Both the position numbers and the translations under genes were made by a program. Positions 43,722 to 52,967 of a DNA stretch of 64,000 nucleotides are shown piece by piece. How positions within the stretch are numbered: the stretch's first letter is position 1; each line of letters starts with the position of its first letter. Source of the DNA: Bradyrhizobium tropiciagri. GTDB lineage: Bacteria > Pseudomonadota > Alphaproteobacteria > Rhizobiales > Xanthobacteraceae. Location: NCBI RefSeq assembly GCF_018130505.1, contig NZ_JAFCKH010000012.1, positions 62,001 through 126,000 of the forward strand. Direction: 5' to 3'. The notes beneath the pieces were generated by a model, which searched no databases, was not told where the DNA came from, and was given only the letters and a program-made list of their open reading frames with translations.

Positions 43722-45311
43722 TTACTTCGCCCGCGCCGGCGTCAGCGGGCCAGCGGGTGCCGCCCGCATCAGGCTGACCAGCATCAGCCCGATGATCGCC
43801 GCCCAGAATGCGATCTGGAAGCCGTCGATGATGGACAGCACATTGGCTTCGCGCCGGACCAGCGACGCCAGCGTGCCGGTGGCGCGCGCCAGCGCCGTCT
43901 CTCCGGCGGTGCCAAATTGCGCAAAGCGGCCGGTCAGGGCGCCGAGCGTCCGCGCCACCTCGCCGTCGCCGGCGAACACGTGCAGCCCGATCAGATTGGA
44001 ATGGACCTGCTGGCGCACGCGCAGCCAGGTCGTCATCGCCGTCACTGCGATCTCGATCACGTCGAGGCGCATCACCTGGATGTAGGCGACGAACGCGGTG
44101 GCCCGCGCCGGGTTCGCATTCGACAGCACGAAGATCAGAAGGCCGGTGAAGGTGAGGCCCTGGCCGACGGCCTGCACCAGCGCCATCGGAATGAAATTCT
44201 CCGGCGCCCATTGCTGCGTGATGCGGGTGCCCATCCAGGCTGCGAGCGCAAAGCTCGTCAGCCCGAGCACGACCACGATCCGCGCATCGATCCGGCGCAG
44301 CAGCCAGACGGCGGCGGGCACCGCGACGAGCAGCGGCAAGGCCACGTAGAGCAGGAACAGCTGGCCGATCTGCTCGGGCCGAAGCCCCGCGACGACGGTC
44401 AGGAAGTTCGGGACCAGCATGGTGTTGGACAGGCTGGTGACCATGTAGGTCATCAGGGTCAGCAGCACCAAAACGACGTTGCGCGACATCAGCACGGTGG
44501 GACTCGCCCACGGCTCCGGGACCAGCGCTTCGTTGACGAGGAACGCGACAACGAGCGCGCCGCCGGCGACGATCAGCCCGGTCACCGTGCCGGATTCGAA
44601 CCAGTCCAGCCGGTTGCCCTGGTCGCAGCCGGCGTAGATCAGCGCAAGGCCGGCGCCGAGCAGCAGCATGCCGCCCCAGTCCGCCTGCGCCATCAGCTTG
44701 CGGTTGATCTCTTCCCGGGGCGTGCCGAGCCAGGTCAGCAGCGCCATCAGCGCGGCGACCACGGCATCCTGCCAATATAGCCACTGCCAGCCGACATGAT
44801 CGACATAGAGGCCGACCAGCGACACGCCGGCATTGCCGGTGAAGGACAGCCGGAACGAATAGGCGGCGAGGCCGACGATCCACCATTGCATCGGCATGTT
44901 GTGCAGCACGATCATGATCGTCGCCGGCACGAACACGCCGAGCAGCAGGCCGCGCATGAGATGCAGGGCCAGCAACGTCTGGTAATCGCGCACGAAAGGG
45001 ATCGCCAACGCGATGACGATGTAGAGCAAGCTCGGGCCGATCAGCACGCGGCGCAGCCCGAACACGGTGGCAAGCCAGGCCACGGCCGGCGCGATCAGGA
45101 TCTGCGGCGCGGTCGAGGCCGTCGTCAGCCATGCCCCCTCGTCGAAGCTGAGGCCGAACTGGCCCCGGAGGTCCGGCAGGCCCAGCGCGAACAGCCGCAC
45201 GTCGAAGCTCGCGATGAAGGCGCCGAGCAGCACGGCGCCGACGGCGAACAGCGGGCGGTGCGAGGTTTGGCCGATAGAGATTGGCCCGCTGCTGATGGCT
45301 GCGGCCGTCAT
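43722..45311 (-). CDS. DHA2-type MFS efflux pump (EmrB-like)
   Basis: 529-aa drug:H+ antiporter with 14 predicted segments. N-terminal LLGAFIASFDVRLFALGLPDL matches the first-helix motif of the DHA2 family, and TASTAPQILIAPAVAWLATVFGLRRVLI carries the family motif A region. It starts inside the stop of the upstream HlyD gene (ATGA at 45308-45311), giving the EmrAB order. It would export hydrophobic toxins across both membranes with the adaptor; an outer-membrane channel is not nearby. Confidence 0.9.
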   Translation of the reverse strand: MTAAAISSGPISIGQTSHRPLFAVGAVLLGAFIASFDVRLFALGLPDLRGQFGLSFDEGAWLTTASTAPQILIAPAVAWLATVFGLRRVLIGPSLLYIVIALAIPFVRDYQTLLALHLMRGLLLGVFVPATIMIVLHNMPMQWWIVGLAAYSFRLSFTGNAGVSLVGLYVDHVGWQWLYWQDAVVAALMALLTWLGTPREEINRKLMAQADWGGMLLLGAGLALIYAGCDQGNRLDWFESGTVTGLIVAGGALVVAFLVNEALVPEPWASPTVLMSRNVVLVLLTLMTYMVTSLSNTMLVPNFLTVVAGLRPEQIGQLFLLYVALPLLVAVPAAVWLLRRIDARIVVVLGLTSFALAAWMGTRITQQWAPENFIPMALVQAVGQGLTFTGLLIFVLSNANPARATAFVAYIQVMRLDVIEIAVTAMTTWLRVRQQVHSNLIGLHVFAGDGEVARTLGALTGRFAQFGTAGETALARATGTLASLVRREANVLSIIDGFQIAFWAAIIGLMLVSLMRAAPAGPLTPARAK

Positions 45312-46579
45312 AGCGTGTCTCCGGCAACCTTGATGTGCGTGACGACCGACATCCCGGGCCGCAGCCGGTCGACCAGCGGTTGGCTCTGATCGAACGCGAT
45401 GCGGACCGGGATGCGCTGCACCACCTTGGTGAAGTTGCCGGTCGCGTTGTCGGGCGGCAGCAGCGCAAAGGTCGCGCCGCTGGCCGGCGAGATGCGCTCG
45501 ACGCGACCGCGCAGCACCACGCCGGGGAAGGTGTCGACGGTGACGTCGACCGGCTGGCCCGGCGTCACGTGGGTCAGCTGCGTCTCCTTGTAGTTCGCCA
45601 CCACGTAGACGCTCGGCAGCGGCACCACAGCGATCAGATTGGTGCCGACATTGACGTAGTTGCCGTCCTGGACCATGCGCTCGCCGACGACGCCGTCGAA
45701 CGGCGCCACGATGCGGGTATAGCCGAGGCGCAGCTCGGCGGTCGTGAGATCCGCCTCGCCGGCCTGCAGCTTGGCGCGCAGCAGGCTTTCGTCGCCGTTC
45801 AGGATCTCGAGCTGGCTGCGCTGCGCGTCGATCGTCGCCTCGGTCGCCGCCAGCGCGGCGCCGGCCGTGTCGTGCGCGGCCGTCGCCTGCTCCAGCCGCT
45901 GCCGCGTGCCGGCGACGCCGCCGCGCAGCAGCTGGTCCTGCCGCTCCAGCTCCTGCCGCGTCTCCAACTCGCGGGCGAGGGCGGAGCGGCGCTGCGCCTC
46001 CGCCTGGGCAATGACGGCGCGCTGATGCGCCTTCTGGTTCTTCAGATTGTCGAGGCTGGCCTGCGCCGCGGCGACGCTCGCTTTGGCCTGCGCCACCGCT
46101 GCATCGTAGTCCGCCGGCTCGATCTCCATCAGCAGGTCGCCGGCCCTGACGCGCTGGAAATCCCGCACCAGGACGCGCCTGACATTGCCGCTGACACGGG
46201 CGCTCAGGCGGCTAGTCTCGGCATGTACGGTGGCATTGTCGGTGCTCTGCACCGCGGCTCCTCCGAGCCAGGCATTCCAGCGGGCCGACGTCATCAGGAC
46301 GAGCAGGGATGCCACGCCGACCGCCATCAACGGGATGAGCAGGCGTCGCAGGCCGCCCGATGGCGCGCCGGTCGCGGGCTTGTTCGGAGCGGCTGCCGGA
46401 GCCTTGGCTTCAGGAATCTTGGCTTCAGGAATCTTGGTTTCAGGGACCTTGGCTTCCGGACCTTTGGCCGGCGCCGGCGCTTCGACCGCAGCAGCCTTTG
46501 CTTCCGCCGGTGATGCGGCCCGACCGGCCCCGGAGAGCGCAACCGCGGCAGTTTGGGACATCGCTGTTAAGGCAACCAT
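45308..46579 (-). CDS. EmrA-like HlyD membrane-fusion protein with Pro/Lys/Glu repeat linker
   Basis: 423-aa adaptor. A Pro/Ala/Lys-rich segment of about 60 residues with KIPEAKIPEAKAP-type pentamer repeats precedes the membrane helix (RRLLIPLMAVGVASLLVLM, about 80-100). Then come VSGNVRRVLVRDFQRVRAGD (lipoyl-like half), a long coiled coil with Arg/Gln/Ala helices, and IVAPFDGVVGERMVQDGNYV (other half). I start at ATG 46579, which has AAGGGGAAGCGAC upstream; two earlier Met codons exist. It overlaps the pump gene by ATGA. Confidence 0.88.
   Translation of the reverse strand: MVALTAMSQTAAVALSGAGRAASPAEAKAAAVEAPAPAKGPEAKVPETKIPEAKIPEAKAPAAAPNKPATGAPSGGLRRLLIPLMAVGVASLLVLMTSARWNAWLGGAAVQSTDNATVHAETSRLSARVSGNVRRVLVRDFQRVRAGDLLMEIEPADYDAAVAQAKASVAAAQASLDNLKNQKAHQRAVIAQAEAQRRSALARELETRQELERQDQLLRGGVAGTRQRLEQATAAHDTAGAALAATEATIDAQRSQLEILNGDESLLRAKLQAGEADLTTAELRLGYTRIVAPFDGVVGERMVQDGNYVNVGTNLIAVVPLPSVYVVANYKETQLTHVTPGQPVDVTVDTFPGVVLRGRVERISPASGATFALLPPDNATGNFTKVVQRIPVRIAFDQSQPLVDRLRPGMSVVTHIKVAGDTL
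46401..46468. repeat. 15-bp tandem repeats in the EmrA-like gene
   Basis: About 4.5 imperfect copies of the unit aatcttggcttcagg (minus-strand coding KIPEA). Two adjacent units are almost identical, so the linker length is likely to vary between strains. Confidence 0.85.
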
Positions 46580-46812
46580 GTCGCTTCCCCTTTCCATCCG
46601 CTCCATTGCGGGCACGGTGATGACCTACCGGATCGGACCGGCGGCTGCGCCAAGGCGATTGCTCTCCCTGCAGAGCGATTGCGGTTACCGTCTGCGCTGC
46701 GCCGCCGCACACGCGCGCGTGACCGGGCATTTGGCGCGGGATTTTTGCCGCCTGCGTCGAAGGGTGTATCCTCCGCCCTGCGCGGTACTGCTCGCGTGAA
46801 CGAGGGAAAGCG

Positions 46813-47568
46813 ATGGACCTCAACGGAAAAGTTGCCTTCGTCACCGGCGGGTCGGGTGGCATCGGCGAAGTGATCGCCAGGGCTCTCGCCGCCGCGGGTG
46901 CGGATGTGGCGGTTTCCTATGTCGGAGAAGCCGCGCGCGCAGCGGAGTTGGTCGAGGCGCTGCGGAAGACCGGCCGGCGCAGCCACGCCGTACAACTCGA
47001 TCAGCGCGATCCCGCATCGATCGATGCGTGCGTGAAAGCCGTGACCGGCCATTTCGGCCGGCTCGACATTCTGATCAACAACGCCGCGTGGAACGTCGGC
47101 ATCCCGTTCAAGGATCTTGATGCGCTGACGCTGGAGATCTGGGACCGGATTCAGGAAACCGATCTGCGCGGACCCTTCCTGCTCGCGAAGGGCTTCGCCC
47201 CCGAGCTTCGGCGGCACAAGGCCGGCCGCATCGTCAATATCGCGTCAATCGCCGGGCTCGCACCGGGCGGCAGCAGCATCGCCTACGCGGTCGCCAAGGC
47301 GGGGCTGATCCATCTCACGCATTGCCTCGCCGTCGCGCTGGCGCCTGAAGTCACCGTCAACTGCGTCGCGCCCGGCCTCGTCGAGGGAACGCGCATGGCC
47401 GAGCGGGTGCCCGAGGCGATGCGGCAGGCGGCGCGCGCGCAGTCGGTGCTGGGACGAACCGGCAGCGCCGACGATATCGCCCAGCTCGTGGTCGCCTATT
47501 GCCGGATGGACAGCGTCACCGGGCAAACCATCGTCGTGGACGGCGGCAACCCGATGGCGATGCATTAG
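46813..47568 (+). CDS. SDR-family oxidoreductase
   Basis: 251-aa classical short-chain dehydrogenase. TGGSGGIGE (cofactor), ILINNAAWN, catalytic Ser in NIASIAG and YAVAKAG (Tyr-x3-Lys), and the closing TGQTIVVDGGNPM. GAGGGAAAGCG precedes ATG 46813. The family covers 3-ketoacyl reductases and many alcohol dehydrogenases; substrate is undecided. It diverges from the efflux adaptor with a 233-bp gap. Confidence 0.92.
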   Translation: MDLNGKVAFVTGGSGGIGEVIARALAAAGADVAVSYVGEAARAAELVEALRKTGRRSHAVQLDQRDPASIDACVKAVTGHFGRLDILINNAAWNVGIPFKDLDALTLEIWDRIQETDLRGPFLLAKGFAPELRRHKAGRIVNIASIAGLAPGGSSIAYAVAKAGLIHLTHCLAVALAPEVTVNCVAPGLVEGTRMAERVPEAMRQAARAQSVLGRTGSADDIAQLVVAYCRMDSVTGQTIVVDGGNPMAMH

Positions 47569-47609
47569 GGTTATGTGATGCCTGCCTTCGGTCGCAGAGG
47601 GACTAGAGT

Positions 47610-47822
47610 ATGACGAATTCGGACTTGATCTGCTCCTTTTGTGGAAAGGAGCCGGGCGAGGTTGTTTCCGTGGTCAACGCGGTATCCGTGAGCACAAGTG
47701 GTCGGCAGACTGCCGGTGCGATCTGCAATGAATGCGTGGAGCTGTGCGTGCGAGTCATCGGTTTGCAGAAGCCGGAGTGGCTTGAACGTCACCGCCGGCT
47801 CGTTGCAACGCTTGGAAGATAG
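47610..47822 (+). CDS. Free-standing ClpX C4-type zinc-finger protein
   Basis: 70-aa protein consisting only of a ClpX N-terminal zinc-binding domain: LICSFCGKEPGEV (Cys8, Cys11) and GAICNECVELC (Cys39, Cys42). In full ClpX this domain dimerises and recruits adaptors such as SspB. Here a 28-residue tail follows with no ATPase. AGAGGGAC precedes the ATG. It may compete with ClpX for adaptors or titrate substrates (inference). The SDR gene ends 41 bp upstream on the same strand. Confidence 0.85.
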   Translation: MTNSDLICSFCGKEPGEVVSVVNAVSVSTSGRQTAGAICNECVELCVRVIGLQKPEWLERHRRLVATLGR

Positions 47823-47922
47823 AAGCGGTGCGATATCGCGTGTTGGCGCTAAGCTGACCTCACACCGATTATTGCTCATGTCGGCCTTGGACTGACGTCG
47901 GATCGCGCGCGGAAGCTCTCAG

Positions 47923-48228
47923 CTAAATTCTACTACGGCAAAACCCGACAAGGGCGGTTGCCGCAGAAAAGCAAAAAAGAACCAATGCACCTGCAAAGCT
48001 GCCCTTGCCGCCGAAGGCAAGTCCGATACCGAGAGCAATTATCGTCAGAATGACCAAGGCTCTCGCTATCCACCAGAAGCCAAATGTCTCCATTGACCAT
48101 GTATCAGCCCCTCGGACTGACAAATCTGGGCCCCGCCGCATAACGGTGAATATCCAAAGAACCGTCGCGGCGAACGCGAGAACGATTTTAATCGTCGTAT
48201 TGTCGTCCAACATCAATCGCTCAGCCAA
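47923..48228 (-). CDS. Hypothetical small membrane protein
   Basis: 101-aa protein that I do not recognise. Three hydrophobic segments are visible: IKIVLAFAATVLWIFTVM, FWWIARALVILTIIALGIGLAF and SFAGALVLFCFSAATALVGFC. Start options are TTG 48228 with AGAGG five bases upstream, or ATG 48213. The region is visibly less GC-rich than its neighbours, as seen in the codons and flanks. It lies between the ClpX-type zinc protein and the GMC oxidase, with no clear partner. Confidence 0.5.
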   Translation of the reverse strand: MAERLMLDDNTTIKIVLAFAATVLWIFTVMRRGPDLSVRGADTWSMETFGFWWIARALVILTIIALGIGLAFGGKGSFAGALVLFCFSAATALVGFCRSRI

Positions 48229-48373
48229 ACGTACCTCTGCTCGCGATCCTTACCTACGGCCCGCGGCGTAAAGGAGCATCTGCAAGAATCGATAAAGCTT
48301 GAGCGGTTTCAGCAGAACTTCCACCAGCGCGTACTGGCGCGTGGCACGTAACCTCATCCATTCTCCTCGCCGC

Positions 48374-50068
48374 TTACTGCATCGCCGCCGCGATCTTCTC
48401 CGCGGTCATCAGGACCGGGAAATTGGTGTTGGCGCAGGGCACCACCGGGAAGATCGAGGCGTCGACGACGCGCAGGCCCTGGATGCCCTTGACGCGGCCC
48501 TGTGTGTCGACCACCGCCATCGGATCGTCGGCGCGCCCCATCCGGCAGGAGCATGAGGCGTGCCATACGCCGATGGTGCCCTTGCGCACGAAGGCCTCCA
48601 GCGCCTCGTCGTCGTTGATCACGTCGTCGAAGCTGAAGCCTTCGACCACGAAATTGTCGATCATGTAGTGGCGCAGCGCGGCCGGGCCGTCCATCAGGAC
48701 CGCGGCGATGTTGGTCAAAATCCTGTTCGTGTTGTTGACGACGCCGATCTTGCGCACGCGGTCGGTGTAGGACGCCGGGAACGGCTTGTCGGTCACCGCC
48801 TTCACCGCATCGCTCATTTGCACCGCCGCCATCTTGCGGAAGCCGCTCATCAGGCGATCGAGATCGCGCCGGTCTGACAACAGGTTGAACTCGACGATCG
48901 GCTCTGCCTCGGGCGCGCGCGAGGCCAGCTTGATTTGTCCGGTCTCGGAATAGGTCTTGTTGACGAATGTCAGCAGCGAGCCGATCTGCGCGCCGACCGC
49001 GTGCCAGGCCGACTTGCTGAGCACGACGACGAACATGTCGCCCTTCGGCACATCTGGCAGTCCGGAGGAATAGCGCAGGCCGAGCTGCATGTGGCGCCTG
49101 GTGTGCCCGTTCATGCGCGCGCCGCGGCGGACGAAGGAAGAGAGCGAAATCGAGGGATGATCCATCAGGCGCTGGCCGACGCCCTGCAGTCCCATCAGCA
49201 CAGGAATGCCCATATCCCGGAGATGGCCGACCGGGCCGATGCCGGCGCGCAGGAGATGCGCCGGCGAATGGATGGCGCCGCTGGAGAGGATGATCTCGCG
49301 GCCGCGGAATTCCTGCTCGCGCCCGTCGACCTGTGCCTTGACGCCGACGCACTGCGTGCCCTCGAACAGCAGCTGCCTGACCTGGGTGTTGGTGGAGATC
49401 GTGAGGTTGGCGCGCTTGCGCGTGTCGCGATCGAGATAGCCCATCGCGGCGGAGACGCGCTGCTCGGCCTGGTTGGAGTGCGTCACCGGGAAATAGCCGT
49501 CGATGAACTCGCCGTTCTGGTCCGGCACGAATTGATGGCCGGCTTGCCGGAATGCCTCGGCGAACGCCTGCGAATGCCGCGTCCAGTGCTCCTGCGGAAT
49601 TCTGCGGACGGGAATCCGGCCATCCTTGCCGTGGTACGGCCCGTCGAAATCGAGGTCGCGCTCGACCTTCTTGAAGAAGGGTAGCACGTCGTTCCAGCTC
49701 CAGCCGGCGGCGCCGCGCGCTTCCCATTCATCGTAGTCGGTCGGCGCGCCGCGGTTGGCCATTTGGCCGTTGATCGACGAGCCGCCGCCCAGCACGCGCG
49801 CCTGCTCGTACTTGCGTAACGGAGGACGCGGTTCGTCCGGATTGTTGTGGCTGACGACCTGGGTCGTGACCTTGAGCTCGGTCCAGTGGAAGCGCGGATC
49901 GAAATAGGCCGTGCCCGGATAGCTGTCGCGGATTTCGGCAGGCTCGTTACCGGGAGGTGTGTCCTGTCCGGCTTCGCACAGCAGGACCTTGTTGGCGCTC
50001 TTTGCCGAGAGCCGGTGAGCCAGCACCGACCCTGCCGAGCCGCCGCCGACGATGATGTAGTCGTACAC
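48374..50068 (-). CDS. GMC-family oxidoreductase (choline/alcohol dehydrogenase-like)
   Basis: 564-aa FAD enzyme. FAD motif YIIVGGGSAGSVLAHRL at residues 4-20, VLGGGSSINGQMANRG (GMC signature 1), SSGAIHSPAHLL (signature 2) and catalytic VWHASCSCRMG near the C-terminus, then PCANTNFPVLMTAEKIA. The start is GTG 50068 with AAAGGAA upstream. Substrate in the class is an alcohol, often choline or a polyol. An aldehyde dehydrogenase lies 3 kb away, but they are not in one operon. Confidence 0.9.
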   Translation of the reverse strand: MYDYIIVGGGSAGSVLAHRLSAKSANKVLLCEAGQDTPPGNEPAEIRDSYPGTAYFDPRFHWTELKVTTQVVSHNNPDEPRPPLRKYEQARVLGGGSSINGQMANRGAPTDYDEWEARGAAGWSWNDVLPFFKKVERDLDFDGPYHGKDGRIPVRRIPQEHWTRHSQAFAEAFRQAGHQFVPDQNGEFIDGYFPVTHSNQAEQRVSAAMGYLDRDTRKRANLTISTNTQVRQLLFEGTQCVGVKAQVDGREQEFRGREIILSSGAIHSPAHLLRAGIGPVGHLRDMGIPVLMGLQGVGQRLMDHPSISLSSFVRRGARMNGHTRRHMQLGLRYSSGLPDVPKGDMFVVVLSKSAWHAVGAQIGSLLTFVNKTYSETGQIKLASRAPEAEPIVEFNLLSDRRDLDRLMSGFRKMAAVQMSDAVKAVTDKPFPASYTDRVRKIGVVNNTNRILTNIAAVLMDGPAALRHYMIDNFVVEGFSFDDVINDDEALEAFVRKGTIGVWHASCSCRMGRADDPMAVVDTQGRVKGIQGLRVVDASIFPVVPCANTNFPVLMTAEKIAAAMQ

Positions 50069-50282
50069 GATGGACGTTTCCTTTTTGGTTTTGTCCGAGG
50101 ACGTTAGCGGGAAATTCTCGCGAGGTCACGCCGGCCCTGGCGCGGCGGTTCTTACCAGCGCGCCCGCCGGGTCGGCCTTCCCAGGTGTTATTCGGGTCAG
50201 ATTGTAGCCGGGGACGTTGGCAATCATCCGGGTTCTGCTAGGCTACCGTGGCTCTCGTCATCAAAAGCTCCGGTGAACGACG

Positions 50283-52115
50283 ATGAAACGGATTGCTGCG
50301 GCGGTTGCTGTGTTGATCTGGTGTTCACTCCCTGTGGCGGCGCAGCATGGCGGCGCTGCCCTCTATGCGCAACGTTGCGCGCAGTGTCACGACGGCGGCG
50401 GCACCAACGTTCGTGCGCCGAGCCGCACGGCGCTGCAATCAAGGTCGTTCGACGAGGTCCTGGGTGCGATCACCACCGGCACGATGGCATCGTTCGCGCA
50501 GGGGCTGAGCAATGACGAGCGGGCGGCCATTGCCTCACTCGTCACCGGGAAGGCCGCTTCGCAAGCGGCGACCGGGAGTGCGGGCCAGTGTGCGCAGAGC
50601 GGGTCCGGCTTTCCGCAGTCGATCGATGGGCCACGGTGGAACGGCTGGGCCGCGGACCTCAACAACAGCCGGTTTCAGCCGGCGGCAATGGCCGGCCTCT
50701 CGCAAGACCAGGTCCCGCGGTTACGTCTGAAATGGGCGTTCGGATTTCCTGATACATCCAACGCCAACGCGCAGCCGACTGTCGTCGGCGGCTTGCTGTT
50801 CGTCGGTGGTGGCGACTACAAGGTCCGCGCCCTCGATGCCAAGACCGGATGCACCCGCTGGGAATTCGTGACCGAGGCGCCGGTGCGGACAGCCATCAGC
50901 TTTGTCCCGCTGGACGACAACAAGTTTGCCGTCGTGTTTGGCGATGTGCGTGCCAACGTCTACGCCGTCGATGCCAGGGCCGGCACGCTGATCTGGAAAA
51001 GCAAGGTCGACGATCATCCGGCCGCCCGGATCACCGGTGCACCGGCCGTCTATTCCGGTGTTGTCTATGTCGGCGTTTCCTCGATCGAGGAGGCCATCGG
51101 GTCGCGCCCCACCTACCAATGCTGCACGTTCCGCGGCAGCGTCGTTGCGCTGAAGGCCGAAACCGGCGCGCAGATCTGGAAGGCCTACACCATCCCCGAA
51201 GCGCCGCATCCGACGAGGGCGAATGCCATCGGAACCCAGCTGTTCGGTCCGGCCGGCGCATCGGTCTGGTCCGCGCCGACGATCGATGTCCAGCGCCGCG
51301 CGCTCTATGTCGCGACGTCGAACAGCTATGCCGACCCGGCGACCGACACCAGCGATGCCGTCCTCGCGTTCGATCTGGCGACCGGCCGAATGCTTTGGCA
51401 TCAGCAGGCGACACCGAAGGACAGCTTCGTTGTTGCGTGCTTCGGCGCCGATCAGAGCAACTGTCCGGAAAGCCGTGGCCCGGACCATGACTTCGGACAA
51501 TCGCCGATACTGGTCAGCTTGAATGATGGACAACGCGTGCTGGTCATTGGCCAGAAATCCGGCGTGGTCCATGCGCTGGATCCTGACCATGAGGGCAAGA
51601 TCCTGTGGCAGACGCGGGTCGGCACGGGTGGCCCGTTGGGCGGGAGTGAGTGGGGCTCCGCCGCCGACCGCGACCGCATCTACGTCGCGATCTCCGACGT
51701 GCGGTTCATGAACGACGGCACGCGGCGCCTGAATGCAGCCGCAGGCGGAGGCCTGTTCGCACTCGATCTTGCGACCGGGAAAGTCTCGATGCAGGTGGCG
51801 CCGGTTGCCTGCGGCGACCGCCACCAGTGCAGTCCGGCCCTCTCCGCGGCGATTACCCTCATCCCCGGTGTCGTTTTCTCCGGCGGAGTGAGTGGCTTCT
51901 TGCGCGCCTATGCGACCGATGACTCACGGCTGCTGTGGGAGATCGACACTGCGCGCGACTACACCACCGTGAATGGCGTTGCGGCCCATGGCGGTGCGAT
52001 GGACGGGCCCGGCGCGGTCATCGCCGACGGGATGCTGTACGTCAATTCCGGCTACGCGCAATGGGGCGGCCTGGGCGGCAACGTTCTGCTGGCTTTCGAG
52101 GTCGGCAACCCCTGA
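50283..52115 (+). CDS. PQQ-propeller alcohol dehydrogenase with N-terminal cytochrome c (polyvinyl-alcohol dehydrogenase-like)
   Basis: 610-aa exported quinohaemoprotein. Signal peptide MKRIAAAVAVLIWCSLPVAA, haem site CAQCH (Cys32, Cys35, His36), a short cytochrome c domain to about 95, then a beta-propeller with repeated blades (VVGGLLFVGGGDYKVRALDAKTG, WEFVTEAPVRTAI, YSGVVYVG). Vicinal Cys pair in TYQCCTF could be the ring disulfide of PQQ dehydrogenases. Known relatives oxidise polyvinyl alcohol or secondary alcohols and pass electrons to the cytochrome. It stands alone, without PQQ synthesis genes. Confidence 0.88.
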   Translation: MKRIAAAVAVLIWCSLPVAAQHGGAALYAQRCAQCHDGGGTNVRAPSRTALQSRSFDEVLGAITTGTMASFAQGLSNDERAAIASLVTGKAASQAATGSAGQCAQSGSGFPQSIDGPRWNGWAADLNNSRFQPAAMAGLSQDQVPRLRLKWAFGFPDTSNANAQPTVVGGLLFVGGGDYKVRALDAKTGCTRWEFVTEAPVRTAISFVPLDDNKFAVVFGDVRANVYAVDARAGTLIWKSKVDDHPAARITGAPAVYSGVVYVGVSSIEEAIGSRPTYQCCTFRGSVVALKAETGAQIWKAYTIPEAPHPTRANAIGTQLFGPAGASVWSAPTIDVQRRALYVATSNSYADPATDTSDAVLAFDLATGRMLWHQQATPKDSFVVACFGADQSNCPESRGPDHDFGQSPILVSLNDGQRVLVIGQKSGVVHALDPDHEGKILWQTRVGTGGPLGGSEWGSAADRDRIYVAISDVRFMNDGTRRLNAAAGGGLFALDLATGKVSMQVAPVACGDRHQCSPALSAAITLIPGVVFSGGVSGFLRAYATDDSRLLWEIDTARDYTTVNGVAAHGGAMDGPGAVIADGMLYVNSGYAQWGGLGGNVLLAFEVGNP

Positions 52116-52429
52116 CAGAGCTCGTCGTCTTCTCGGCTTCGCGCGCGTGTTGGTGTTGCTGTCGTGGCCACTTGCGTCACGCCGCTCACGCTGAATAGCA
52201 GTGTGACAACCACACCAAGATCGCAGCAATATGTGCTCGCTCAACGCGAATTTCCGGCCACATTTTGGCCATGGCCCGTTACTTAAACGGCGTCAGCGGG
52301 CCATTGCCCGCCTCTGTGTTGCGTCGTCCGGCCGATTTGGTCGCTTCGCAATCTGATCGCGGGATCATCCGCGATTTTTTCTCCCACACAAAAGGATGGT
52401 CTCCGCCAACAGCAAGAAGGGCTATTGTC
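52116..52429. other. 314-bp intergenic region before the small secreted protein
   Basis: No gene, repeat or terminator recognised. In-frame open sequence continues upstream of the small protein but has no ribosome site. A short ttttttctccc tract lies near 52375. Confidence 0.4.
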
Positions 52430-52813
52430 ATGCGTAAACTCCTCGTTGCGGTTGCCGTGCTCTCGGCACTTGTTTCGTCGGCTGCTGAAGCTCGCGGCCG
52501 CCACCATCATCATCGTCATTATGCACATTCGGGGCGTCCGGCTGCGTGGTGCGGGTGGTACATGCGCTCGCAGGTCGGCAGCGATCCCGGTCCGCAGTTC
52601 AATCTGGCGCGATCCTGGGCGCGATACGGCAGCAATGCGGGCGGCCCTTCGGTCGGCACCATCGTGGTCTGGCGTCATCACGTCGGCAAGATCGTCGGCC
52701 AGCAGAACGGCCAATGGATCGTGCAGAGCGGCAATGATGGCCACGCCGTTCGGGCCCGGCCGCGCTCATTGGCCGGCGCCATCGCGTTCCGCAATGCCTA
52801 TGCTTCGTTCTAA
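52430..52813 (+). CDS. Small His-rich secreted protein, NlpC/P60-like remnant (TIGR02594-type)
   Basis: 127-aa exported protein. Signal peptide MRKLLVAVAVLSALVSSAAEA, then a His-rich stretch GRHHHHRHYAHSG. The domain has WCGWYMR (a Cys in a catalytic-like position) and VGTIVVWRHHVGKIVGQQNG, where a His is followed by VG as in papain-like cell-wall amidases. The family is not named confidently; it may be inactive. AAGAAGG precedes ATG 52430. No partner is adjacent. Confidence 0.6.
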   Translation: MRKLLVAVAVLSALVSSAAEARGRHHHHRHYAHSGRPAAWCGWYMRSQVGSDPGPQFNLARSWARYGSNAGGPSVGTIVVWRHHVGKIVGQQNGQWIVQSGNDGHAVRARPRSLAGAIAFRNAYASF

Positions 52814-52967
52814 AGCGTAACGAAGGATTCGGTTGGCCAAGGCGGGCCCAAGTATACGAACCGTTCATCAACGCCGCCTAGGTTGGCCGTGGCTTCGCCA
52901 GAAGCCTCTCAGACAGGCGCCGTCGTCCGTGTTGACCGGACGGCGGCGCCGATTCGAATGGCGACAG

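Noticed and set aside
42718-45468. 916-codon open frame opposite YdcF, PlsC and the MFS gene
   Set aside because: Crosses several genes on both strands, Arg/Ala-rich, no domain motifs; high-GC artefact.
48299-48556. Plus-strand frame overlapping the GMC oxidase end
   Set aside because: No ribosome site, no family resemblance, overlaps the conserved GMC C-terminus.
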